Of a stretch of 64,000 nt of DNA, positions 33,616 to 42,400 are shown one piece after another. Under the pieces are notes generated by a model. It saw only the letters and a list, made by a program, of their open reading frames with translations. It searched no databases and was not told the origin of the DNA. A program made the position numbers and the translations under genes. The stretch's first letter is position 1; each line of letters begins with the position of its first letter. This DNA comes from Spirulina sp034932185 (lineage in GTDB: Bacteria; Cyanobacteriota; Cyanobacteriia; Cyanobacteriales; Spirulinaceae): the NCBI RefSeq assembly GCF_034932185.1, contig NZ_JAYGHW010000008.1, positions 1 to 64,000 of the forward strand, given 5' to 3'.

Positions 33616-35276
33616 TGGCTACGATTCAACCCCTCCCCCCCGATGTTATTCAGATCATTGCCGCTGGTGAAGTGATCGATTCTTTGGCGGCGGTGGTGCG
33701 GGAATTGGCAGAAAATGCCCTCGATGCGGGAGGGCAACGGGTGGCGATCGCCCTTTCCCCCACGGCTTGGCGGGTGGAGGTGGCGGACGATGGCCAGGGC
33801 ATGAATCCCGATAATCTCCGCCATTGCGCCCAACCCCACACGACGAGCAAAATCCACACGACAGCGGATCTGTGGAAAATTACCAGTTTGGGCTTTCGGG
33901 GCGAGGCGCTCCATAGTATTGCCCAATTGGCAAATTTAACGATCCGCAGTCGTTGCCAGGGGTTGGGGGGCGGCTGGCAGGCCAGCTATAGCCACAAAGG
34001 GGAAGTGCAAAACTTGGAACCTGTGGCCCTGGCCCCTGGTACGGTGATCACCGTTGGCGATCTGTTTGGCAATATTCCAGTACGGCGGCAGGGGTTGCCG
34101 TCGGTGGCCCAACAGTTGAAGGAAATTCAAACCCTGATCCACCATTTAGCCCTCTGCCATCCCCGCATTCATTGGAGCGTTGCGGTGGAAGAAAAATCTT
34201 GGTTGACGGTGTTGCCGAGGGCAACGGTGCAGGGGATTGTGCCGCAACTGTTGCGGCGCGTGCAGGAGCCGGATCTGGCCTATTGGGCAGAGGATGAAGA
34301 AATTGAGTTGCTGTTGGGGTTGCCCGATCGTTGCCATCGTCGCCGCCCCGATTGGCTCAAGGTGGCCATCAATGGCCGGGTGGTGCGATCGCCCGCCCTA
34401 GAGCAAACCCTACTGGCTAGTTTGAGCCGCACCCTCCCCCGCGATCGCTATCCCCTCGCTTTCCTTCACCTCCACCTCCCCCCCGAACAAATCGACTGGA
34501 ACCGTCACCCCGCCAAAAGCGAGGTTTATTTACACCATTTGGATCAATGGCGCGATCGCGTTGCCCAAGGGGTCGATCAAGCCCTCCGCCTTAGCCCCCT
34601 GGAATTGCAAACCCAGGGTCAGGATCAACGGTTAGGAACGTTACTCAAAACAGCGGAAACCCAAGGAGCCTATACGTTAGATCGCCGGATTAATCCCTTA
34701 ACGGCCCAACCCTTGGGGCCGCTCAATTTGCGCGTCGTGGCTCAGGTCAATCAAACCTATATTGTCGCGGAGCATGACCATGGCCTGTGGTTGATTGAGC
34801 AACATATTGCCCATGAGCGGGTGTTGTTTGAGCAGTTGCAACAGGCTTGGGAATTGGTGGAGTTGGATCCCCCGATTTTGTTGCCGGGATTGGGCGATCG
34901 CGCCATTGCTCAATTGCAACGGTTAGGGATTACCGTTGATGCCTTTGGGGAAAATCTGTGGGCCGTGCGCCAGATTCCTGCGCTTTTGGCAGGGGGCGAT
35001 GGGTGCGCTATCGCGAATCGCACTGATGCCTTGCTGGAATTGAGCCGGGGGGGAGATTTAGAAACCGCCCAGGTGGCCACCGCCTGCCGCAGCGCGATCC
35101 GCAACGGCATCCCCTTGACATTGCCAGAAATGCAAACCCTCGTAGATCAATGGCAACAAACCCGCAACCCCCGCACCTGCCCCCATGGCCGCCCCATTTA
35201 TCTGCCCCTAGAAGAGGCTAATCTCGCCCGCTTTTTCCGCCGCCATTGGGTGATTGGCAAAAGCCATGGACTCTAA
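33615..35276 (+). CDS. mutL: DNA mismatch repair protein MutL
   Basis: The 553-residue protein has the GHKL ATPase: AAGEVIDSLAAVVRELAENA, DDGQGMNPDNL, TSKI and GFRGEALHSI. The dimerisation domain follows. The C-terminal endonuclease motif reads IEQHIAHERVLFEQ, a slight variant of DQHAxxExxxxE, and the partner motif CPHGRPIYLP is intact. This marks an endonuclease-type MutL, as in organisms without MutH. The start at 33615 overlaps the previous stop (TAATG). A 16-bp segment of the gene's end recurs 48 bp beyond its stop. Confidence 0.95.
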   Translation: MATIQPLPPDVIQIIAAGEVIDSLAAVVRELAENALDAGGQRVAIALSPTAWRVEVADDGQGMNPDNLRHCAQPHTTSKIHTTADLWKITSLGFRGEALHSIAQLANLTIRSRCQGLGGGWQASYSHKGEVQNLEPVALAPGTVITVGDLFGNIPVRRQGLPSVAQQLKEIQTLIHHLALCHPRIHWSVAVEEKSWLTVLPRATVQGIVPQLLRRVQEPDLAYWAEDEEIELLLGLPDRCHRRRPDWLKVAINGRVVRSPALEQTLLASLSRTLPRDRYPLAFLHLHLPPEQIDWNRHPAKSEVYLHHLDQWRDRVAQGVDQALRLSPLELQTQGQDQRLGTLLKTAETQGAYTLDRRINPLTAQPLGPLNLRVVAQVNQTYIVAEHDHGLWLIEQHIAHERVLFEQLQQAWELVELDPPILLPGLGDRAIAQLQRLGITVDAFGENLWAVRQIPALLAGGDGCAIANRTDALLELSRGGDLETAQVATACRSAIRNGIPLTLPEMQTLVDQWQQTRNPRTCPHGRPIYLPLEEANLARFFRRHWVIGKSHGL

Positions 35277-35321
35277 TTCAAAGTCCCTCGCCCTTCCTGG
35301 GAGAGGGATTTAGGGTGAGGG
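35277..35321. repeat. Family E repeat, copy 1
   Basis: It runs TCAAAGTCCCTCGCCC through GGGAGAGGGATTTAGGG to TGAGGGC, with the inner inverted repeat CCCTCGCCCTTCC/GGGAGAGGG. A copy lies at 45135-45178. The flanking sequence GCAAAAGCCA-Y-GGACT occurs on both sides (35257-35272 and 35321-35336). Confidence 0.8.
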
Positions 35322-35373
35322 CAAAAGCCACGGACTGTGAGCATACCCCAGGACTATTTTTAGAATCTGCGGA

Positions 35374-35425
35374 GGGGCGAAAAATTTTTCGCCCCTACAC
35401 CACTAAATTTTTCGCCCCTACACCA
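35374..35425. repeat. Family A palindromic repeat, copy 4, plus an adjoining half copy
   Basis: A full palindrome (35374-35398) is followed by CACCACTAAATTTTTCGCCCCTACACCAC, which repeats its right arm. The two right arms with CACCAC tails form a direct repeat. Bases 35322-35532 contain no gene. Confidence 0.85.
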
Positions 35426-35532
35426 CTTCTCTCGATCCGCTTTCCGCTTCATGATTAACAAATTCCCTAGCGAGAAGATCCCCTCAGGCCGTAGACTAAA
35501 AAGATTGTCAATCCAACCCTACCTGTTAAGCT

Positions 35533-36258
35533 GTGCGCAAAATTTTGATCGCGGGAAACTGGAAAATGTATAAAACTCAGGCAGAAGCGAAAGCGTTTCT
35601 CCAGAGCTTTTTACCCCACGTAGAAAACACCGATCCGGCACGGGGGATTATTCTCTGCTCACCCTTTACGGCCCTTGATCCCATGTCCCAAAATCTCCAC
35701 GGGAGCCGGGTGCGGTTAGGGGCGCAAAATATCCATTGGGAAGAAGTGGGGGCCTATACCGGCGAAGTTTCCGGTGTGATGCTGAAAGAAATTGGGGTGA
35801 GTTATGTGATCGTCGGCCACAGTGAGCGGCGACAGTATTTTGGCGAAACCGATGAGACGGTGAATTTGCGTCTCAAGGCGGCGCAGCAGTATGCGATTAC
35901 GCCGATCCTCTGTGTGGGGGAAACGAAGGCCCAACGGGATGCCGGGGAAACGGAAGCGGTGATCCTCGCTCAACTGAAGGCAGATTTGGTGGGGGTGGAT
36001 CAAAGCAATTTGGTGATTGCCTATGAGCCGATTTGGGCGATCGGCACGGGGGACACCTGCGAAGCGACGGAGGCCAATCGGGTGATTGGGTTGATTCGTG
36101 CTCAGTTGGACAATCCCGATGTGCCAATTCAGTATGGCGGTTCGGTGAAGCCGAGTAATGTGGATGAAATTATGGCCCAGCCCGAAATTGACGGGGCGTT
36201 AGTGGGGGGCGCAAGTTTGGAAGCGGGGGATTTTGCCCGGATTGTTAACTACGAATAA
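35533..36258 (+). CDS. tpiA: Triosephosphate isomerase
   Basis: The 241-residue enzyme interconverts dihydroxyacetone phosphate and glyceraldehyde 3-phosphate in the Calvin cycle and glycolysis. Catalytic motifs are all present: AGNWKMYKT (Lys), IVGHSERRQYFGE (His) and VIAYEPIWAIGTG (Glu), then QYGGSVKPSNVDEIM and GALVGGASLEAGDF. The start codon is GTG at 35533, giving MRKILIAGNWKM; no ATG lies near. Two hairpin repeats follow the gene. Confidence 0.97.
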   Translation: MRKILIAGNWKMYKTQAEAKAFLQSFLPHVENTDPARGIILCSPFTALDPMSQNLHGSRVRLGAQNIHWEEVGAYTGEVSGVMLKEIGVSYVIVGHSERRQYFGETDETVNLRLKAAQQYAITPILCVGETKAQRDAGETEAVILAQLKADLVGVDQSNLVIAYEPIWAIGTGDTCEATEANRVIGLIRAQLDNPDVPIQYGGSVKPSNVDEIMAQPEIDGALVGGASLEAGDFARIVNYE

Positions 36259-36260
36259 AA

Positions 36261-36299
36261 GATCCCCCCGGCTACGCCGACCCCCTTAAAAAGGGGGTT
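36261..36299. repeat. Family D repeat, copy 1
   Basis: GATCCCCCCGGCTACGCCGA followed by the inverted repeat CCCCCTTAAAAAGGGGG. It abuts a family B element only seven bases further on. Other copies lie at 38222 and 44240. Confidence 0.8.
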
Positions 36300-36306
36300 A
36301 AATTTT

Positions 36307-36416
36307 CCTCGTTACTTGGCTCTGCCAAGTAACGCCCCTCGGAGGCTCTGCCTCCCTTGTTTAACCGGCGGCAGAGCCGCCCAAGGCCCGTGCCACGGCA
36401 GAGCCATGGCACGAGA
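36307..36416. repeat. Family B multi-hairpin repeat (GGCTCTGCC core), copy 2
   Basis: Same order of four hairpins as at 15776: GTTACTTGGC-TCT-GCCAAGTAAC, GGAGGC-TCT-GCCTCC, GGCGGC-AGA-GCCGCC and GTGCCACGGCAGAGCCATGG. All share GGCTCTGCC or GGCAGAGCC at the loop. It ends in GCACGAG about 25 bp before the folP start. Confidence 0.85.
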
Positions 36417-36441
36417 GGATACTATTTATTCACGATTCATC

Positions 36442-37314
36442 ATGACTGATACACGTGGATTAACGCCGTTGATGATGGGCGATCGCCTTTTTGCTTGGGG
36501 CGATCGCACCTATATCATGGGCATTCTCAATGTCACCCCCGACAGCTTTAGCGATGGGGGTCAATTCAACGCCCCTGATCAAGCCATGGCCCAAGTGGCG
36601 CAGATGGTGGCCGCTGGCGTGGATATTATCGATGTGGGGGGGCAATCGACGCGGCCCGGTGCGGTGGAAATCAGCCTTACAGAGGAACTAGATCGCACGA
36701 TCCCGATCATCGAGCAGATCCGCGCCCAATATTCCACCCCCATCTCCATCGACACCACCCGCGCCGCTGTTGCTGAGGCAGCGGTAGCAGCGGGGGCGAA
36801 TTTAATTAACGATATTTCCGGCGGCACATTTGATCCGGAAATGTTCCCCACCGTCGCCCGCCTCGGCGTTCCCTATGTGCTGATGCACATTCGAGGCACA
36901 CCGGCCACGATGCAAACCCTGACGGATTATCAAGATTTAATCGGCGAAATCACCACTTTTTTTCAAACCCAGATCGATTTAGCTGTACAGGCAGGGGTGG
37001 AGCGATCGCACCTCATCCTTGACCCCGGCATTGGTTTCGCCAAAACCGCCCCCCAAAATATTGAACTCCTGCACCGCCTCCGGGAATTCGACTCCCTCCG
37101 TTGCCCCCTGCTGATCGGCCCCTCCCGGAAAAGCTTCATCGGCCAGATCCTCAACCAACCCGATCCCCAATTGCGGATTTGGGGGACAGCGGGGGCAGCA
37201 GGGGGGGCGATCGCCACCCGTTGCGATATTTTACGTGTCCATGATGTGGGGCCAATGGTGGAGGTGTGCCGCGTTGCCGATCAAATCCTGCGATCAACGC
37301 CACAAACTCCGTAA
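36442..37314 (+). CDS. folP: Dihydropteroate synthase
   Basis: The 290-residue enzyme joins p-aminobenzoate to dihydropterin pyrophosphate in folate synthesis. Motifs are IMGILNVTPDSFSDGG, DVGGQSTRPGA, ISIDTTRAAVAEAA, LINDISGGTFDPEM, YVLMHIRGTP, and LDPGIGFAKT with GPSRKSFIG. The ATG at 36442 is used; the frame extends further upstream through the hairpin repeat, but that part encodes the repeat itself and is not family sequence. Confidence 0.95.
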   Translation: MTDTRGLTPLMMGDRLFAWGDRTYIMGILNVTPDSFSDGGQFNAPDQAMAQVAQMVAAGVDIIDVGGQSTRPGAVEISLTEELDRTIPIIEQIRAQYSTPISIDTTRAAVAEAAVAAGANLINDISGGTFDPEMFPTVARLGVPYVLMHIRGTPATMQTLTDYQDLIGEITTFFQTQIDLAVQAGVERSHLILDPGIGFAKTAPQNIELLHRLREFDSLRCPLLIGPSRKSFIGQILNQPDPQLRIWGTAGAAGGAIATRCDILRVHDVGPMVEVCRVADQILRSTPQTP

Positions 37315-37356
37315 TAATGGTATTGACCTCGCGCTCTTTTTTTCCCGTGGGGAATC

Positions 37357-38223
37357 ATGATTATGACTGAGCTACAATCTTCGCTTTGGGCAATTGAAAA
37401 ACACGATTTTCTGGAACTTCACTACCGCGCCACAAAACAACTGTTTGCGGCTCAAAGTCCCTTCCAACGGGTAGAGGTTTTTGATACAGAAAAATATGGC
37501 AAAATTCTCCTCAATGATGGCTATGTCATGCTCACTGAGGCCGATGAATTTATCTACCACGATATGCTCGTCCATGTGCCGTTATTTGTCCATCCCCAAC
37601 CGAAACGGGTATTAATTATTGGCGGTGGCGATGGCGGCACAGCACGGGAAGTTTTACGCCATCCTGGTGTAGAGCGTTGTGTGATGGTGGAAATTGATCA
37701 AATGGTCGTGGATGCCTGCCGGGAACATATTCCCCAAACGGCCAAAATGCTCGATGATCCCCGCCTGGATTTACAGATTGCCGATGGCGTGGAATATGTG
37801 GCACAAACCCCAGAAACCTTTGATGTGGTGTTAGTGGATTCCACCGATCCCATCGGGCCAGCAACGCCGTTATTTGGGGTTGATTTTTATCGCAATGTTA
37901 ACCGCGTCTTAAACAATGATGGCATTGTGGTTTCCCAAGGAGAATCCCCCTTTTACTTTGCCGAAATGCAAAATAAATTGCTGATGGTCTTGCAGGAATG
38001 TTTCCCCATTGTACGGCTCTATAATTATTCAAACTTGGGGTATCCAGGAGGGCTATGGTCGTTCACCTTTGCAGCTAAATCCCTCGATCCCATCGCTGAT
38101 TTTGATCCAGAAAGGGTGACGGCTTCGGGGTTGGAGTTTGAATATTACAATGCGGCTATTCATCAAGCGGCCTTTGCGTTGCCTTCGTTTTTAGCGCGAC
38201 GGCTGGCGGCATTGCAGGGGTGA
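37357..38223 (+). CDS. speE: Spermidine synthase (polyamine aminopropyltransferase)
   Basis: The 288-residue protein has the SpeE layout: QSPFQRVEVFDTEKYGKILL, DEFIYHDMLVHVPLFVHP, the nucleotide-binding VLIIGGGDGGTAREVLRHPG, CVMVEIDQMVVDACREH, and DVVLVDSTDPIGPATPLFG with the catalytic Asp. It transfers an aminopropyl group from decarboxylated SAM to putrescine. Length is normal. Its TGA stop is the first part of TGATCCCCCCC, the edge of a family D repeat. No SAM decarboxylase gene is in the window. Confidence 0.94.
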   Translation: MIMTELQSSLWAIEKHDFLELHYRATKQLFAAQSPFQRVEVFDTEKYGKILLNDGYVMLTEADEFIYHDMLVHVPLFVHPQPKRVLIIGGGDGGTAREVLRHPGVERCVMVEIDQMVVDACREHIPQTAKMLDDPRLDLQIADGVEYVAQTPETFDVVLVDSTDPIGPATPLFGVDFYRNVNRVLNNDGIVVSQGESPFYFAEMQNKLLMVLQECFPIVRLYNYSNLGYPGGLWSFTFAAKSLDPIADFDPERVTASGLEFEYYNAAIHQAAFALPSFLARRLAALQG

Positions 38224-38448
38224 TCCCCCCCTGCCCCCCCTTAAAAAGGGGGGGTTCAAGAAAACCCCCTTATGAAGGGGGTCGGCGCAGCCGGGGGGAT
38301 CATACAAACTGCGGCGGGGCGGGATCCCCCCCTGCCCCCCCTTAAAAAGGGGGGGTTCAAAAGTACGCTCCCTTAATAAGGGGGGTTCAAGAGTACGCTC
38401 CTTTAAAAAGGGGGTTCAAGAGTACGCTCCTTTAAAAAGGGGGGATTC
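38222..38448. repeat. Family D repeat block with tandem 29-bp units
   Basis: Two full family D elements (38222-38300 and 38321-38357) contain GATCCCCCCCTGCCCCCC and TTAAAAAGGGGGGGTTCAAG. They are followed by three tandem units of about 29 bp built on GAGTACGCTCCTTTAAAAAG. The block fills the space between speE and larE. Confidence 0.85.
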
Positions 38449-38484
38449 GCTACAGTAGAGGTTGGGAATCAAAGGAAGCAGGAT

Positions 38485-39324
38485 ATGGGTCAGTTAGAAC
38501 AGTTGCGATCGCTCTTTGCCGAGATGGGTCAGGCCCTCATTGCCTATTCTGGGGGGATTGATAGCACCCTTGTGGCAAAGGTGGCCTATGATGTGCTGGG
38601 CGATCGCGCCCTGGCCATTACCGCCGTTTCCCCCTCTCTGTTGCCAGAGGATTTGGAAGATGCCAAGGTGCAAGCGGCAACGATTGGCATTCACCACGAA
38701 TGCGTCATCACCCATGAATTAAACAACCCCAACTACAGTAGCAATCCCGTCAACCGCTGCTACTTCTGCAAAAGCGAACTCCACGACACCCTCAAACCCC
38801 TGGCCCTAGAGCGGGGCTATCCCTACGTTGTCGATGGGGTGAATGGGGATGATTTGCAGGATTATCGCCCTGGGATTCAGGCCGCTAAGGAACGGGGGGC
38901 GCGATCGCCCCTGGCGGAATTAGGGATCACCAAAGCCCAAGTCCGCCAACTGAGCCGCGAGTTAGGCCTGCCCTGGTGGGATAAACCCGCCCAACCCTGT
39001 CTCAGTTCCCGCTTTCCCTACGGGGAAGAAATCACCGTGGCGAAATTGCAGCGGGTGGGCCGGGCAGAGGTGCATCTACGCCGCTTGGGATGGCAAAATA
39101 TCCGCGTCCGTTCAGTGGGGGATACGGCCCGCATTGAATTACCGCCAGAGCAGATTAAGGATTTTGTGGCTCAGACGGATTTACCAGCTTTAGTAACAGC
39201 CTTTGAAAACCTCGGTTTTCTCTACGTTACCCTCGATCTCGAAGGCTACCACAGTGGCAAGTTAAACCGCGTTTTGAATCAAACCCAATCCTCTTCCCCC
39301 TTACCCGTGGGGGCTTCTCGTTAA
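38485..39324 (+). CDS. larE: ATP-dependent sacrificial sulfur transferase LarE
   Basis: The 279-residue protein has the PP-loop AYSGGIDSTLVAKVAYD and SSNPVNRCYFCKSELHD. The DKPAQPCLSSRFPYGEEIT region holds the Cys that donates its sulfur in LarE. LarE adds sulfur to a pyridinium dicarboxylate to build the nickel-pincer cofactor of lactate racemase. The partners larA, larB and larC are not in the window. It is preceded by a 230-bp repeat block. Confidence 0.9.
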   Translation: MGQLEQLRSLFAEMGQALIAYSGGIDSTLVAKVAYDVLGDRALAITAVSPSLLPEDLEDAKVQAATIGIHHECVITHELNNPNYSSNPVNRCYFCKSELHDTLKPLALERGYPYVVDGVNGDDLQDYRPGIQAAKERGARSPLAELGITKAQVRQLSRELGLPWWDKPAQPCLSSRFPYGEEITVAKLQRVGRAEVHLRRLGWQNIRVRSVGDTARIELPPEQIKDFVAQTDLPALVTAFENLGFLYVTLDLEGYHSGKLNRVLNQTQSSSPLPVGASR

Positions 39325-39339
39325 TTCATTGATCGGTGT

Positions 39340-39368
39340 GGGGAGGGCAAAAGATTTTTTGCCCCTAC
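39340..39368. repeat. Family A palindromic repeat, copy 5
   Basis: GGGGAGGGCAAAAGA followed by TTTTTTGCCCCTAC, a slightly mutated palindrome in which C-to-T changes are compensated on both arms (GGGCAAAA/TTTTGCCC). Paired changes suggest the stem is under selection or was copied as a hairpin. Confidence 0.8.
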
Positions 39369-39418
39369 ATGGATTGATTTTTAATGATTAATTTTTTTCT
39401 GATTCAGCGGATTCCATA

Positions 39419-42400
39419 TTACCAAGGACTGCCGACTAAACTAAAGGCGCTCCAATAGAAGGGATGGGAAAAATCTTCGCTAGGGACGACATCCACGGTC
39501 ATGCCGCCGGGATACTCCTGATTGAGTAAGGCCAGTTGAGCGCGACGCACAGCTTCCGCTTTGATCGTTACTTCCGGCTGTGCCAATTGGTAGTACAACT
39601 CATTCATCAGCACCGCTGTCCCTGCATCGGAAACTTGCCATAAACTCGCCAAAACTGACTTCACCCCTGCCTGCACCGCTGCCCCTGCAAAACCTAATTC
39701 GGCCTCTTGGTTCCCCACAGCGGTTGTACAGGCACTGAGGATCAACAGTTCTAGCGGTGGCTCGGTATAGAGCCGCAATTCCCGCAGGCTACTCAGGGCG
39801 ATCGCCTCCTCTCCCCAAAGTTGGATATAGGCGGTTTCGGTACGATTCGGGTCAAAAAAAGCATGGGTGGCAAGGTGGAGAATTTGAAATTGGCGCTCCT
39901 GGCTTTGGGCCTTGAGATTGCGCCAGGTAAATTGCTCGTTGAGGTAAATTTCTCCCCGCCGTTGCTGGGTAATTTTCGCCAATTCGTTAGGAACAGCGGG
40001 GAGCGGGCTGAGGTTGCGGGCGGTGAATTCTGATGCCCCCATGGCCAAAACAGGCGTATTCGCGGTGATCGGTTGGTAGTTGAAATTCGTTAGGGAAAGA
40101 CTGGGCATTTGCCCCAGGCTAAACCGTTCGATGAGGAAGCCGTTGCCATCATGGAGGGCGGCGAGGGGGAGCGATCGCAATCCCTCATCGCCAATCAACA
40201 CGAGATTATCAATTTCCCGCTCCGTCAGCACCGCCTCAAAGGGAGCAATCAACTGTTGATACAGTTCTTGGGCGGGAGTGAAATAGGCCTGACTCCGCAG
40301 ATTACTTACCGCCCGCCGGAATCGTCCCACCAAAGCCTCTATCTCCCCCCGGGTAATCGCTAGGGTTTCGACAATGGGGGAGCCATTGGCGGTGATCAAT
40401 AGTAGTTGGAGGCGATCGCTCCCTTGGGGTTCTAAGGAGAAAGCAACATCTGTGGCGGTGGCTTGGAGGGGATCAAATTGCTGCACGCCTTGGCTTAAAT
40501 TTGCCTCCAATCGCTCCACGGTCGGGGCAGCCACCACCCCCGCCGGCACAAAACCCGCATAGAGAATCGCCGGTTTCACCCCTGTGGCCTTCGCAATGCG
40601 TTGTAAAATTCCTTGGGCAAAATTTTCACCGATAAAATTACTTTCTTCCGCCACATCCAAGGAAGAGGTTATTTCTTGACAATAGGGCGGGCAACTGAAG
40701 TTATCTCCCGTAATAATACGAATATTTCCTAAGGTATGGCTGCGATTAAAACTTTCACCGACGTTAATTGTAAAATCTCCATTCGTAATTGCGGCGGCTG
40801 TACCATTGCGATCGCGCTGATTGATATTGGCATCTCCCACAATAAAAGGGACAGTCCCATTCCCACCATGGGTGATCGTAATATCACCGCCTCCCAGCGC
40901 CCCAGCCGCAGAAATACTGGCTAAAACGCCATTGCGGGCTGTAAAAGAGCCGATAGCTTGAAAGAATCGTTGGCTGGTAACAGTGATATTTCCCCCCCGT
41001 CCGGTCTCACTTTGGGAGTTCAGGCTAGATACGGCAATATTGTTGGGAGCAGAAAGGGCAATGGCTCCACCATTACCCAGACTCACAGTGCTACTATCAA
41101 TTGACCCACCCAAAAAAATGCCATAATTATTAGCAGTTTCTCCGCCTTGATGACTGATATTAATATTTCCCCCACCCGAAAATAAGGGACTATTCAAACT
41201 GATCACGCCACCAATTCCTTGACTATCACCAATCAGATCAATAGTTCCACCAAAGGAAGAAATAGTATTGCCTATGATGGCAATTCCTGCTCCCCCCACT
41301 CCATTCCCAACAATACGAATATTTCCCCCTGAGGAATTGATCAATCCAAAATTAATATCTACACCAGCATCATCAACGATAAAAATGAGTTCTCCCGACT
41401 CATCCAATCTTGTCCTAAAGTTGGGATTACGACTAACTCCATTGAGGGTAATATTTCCCCCTTGTGAATTCAGATTAGATTGAATGAGAATGCCGCTACC
41501 ATTGACACTTGAACCCGTAATACTCATGTCACCACCCCTAGAGTCAAGAGAACCATTATCTTGTAACAATACGCCTGCTTCACTCCCTAAAGTTTTTCCG
41601 GTAATTGCAATCGATCCACCATTGGTGTTAATCGCCTGATTGATTACCACCCGACCCTCACCATTATTATCAGAATCCCCAATCAAGGATAGGTTTAAAG
41701 ACGATGGCCCCGATGCAATGCTGTTATTAATAAAAATGGAATTATGAGCTTCTAAACTGAGGAAGCCTGGACTCGTGCCAGCATATGTTAAAGAATCAGA
41801 TAAGGTAATATTTCCTACTTGGCTATTGGTTCCACTATTGCCTGTCACCACTCGCACCGATGCACCGGTATTTAAGGCAGTTGTGAGATCACCAATACTT
41901 AAAAATGCCCCATCATTGTTAGAGGTGAAGGGATTTGTCCCCGTCATGTTATTGCTCGGACTCGTGCCAATTTCAATGTTATTGGGGTCAATGAGCCAGG
42001 TTCCGGCTTGACCTTGGGGGGCAGCAACATCGGGACTCCCTTCAATCTGTAAATTGTGTAATCCGCTGGTTTCAATAAAGCCGCCATCGCCCCCGAAATT
42101 CCCACCCCTAGCGCTGAGGTTGCCGAAAATTCGCGCCGTATCACTGGCAAACAAAATCACCCGACCGCCATCACCATTTCCCACACCATCCGCTGCAATT
42201 TTGCTCTGCTGATCCACAAATAAATGGGTAGCATTGGGAACCGACCCCTTACCCTGCTGCTCGCCACCGATTAAAATTGTGCCGCCACCTTGGCCATTGG
42301 CGGTAATCTCAGCATCCACTAACGCGATCTGACTGCCAAAAATGCCAATATTTCCCCCCGTTTCGTCCCCACTGGTCTCGATTTGGCCCGTAATTACGGT

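Noticed and set aside
36316..36441. N-terminal extension of folP through the family B repeat
   Set aside because: The extension (MALPSNAPRRLCL...) is the translation of the repeat and also occurs at the other copy near 15790, where no folP follows.
38358..38448. CRISPR array in the tandem 29-bp units behind speE
   Set aside because: The units are directly tandem without unique spacers, and no cas gene is near; this is local expansion of a dispersed repeat.
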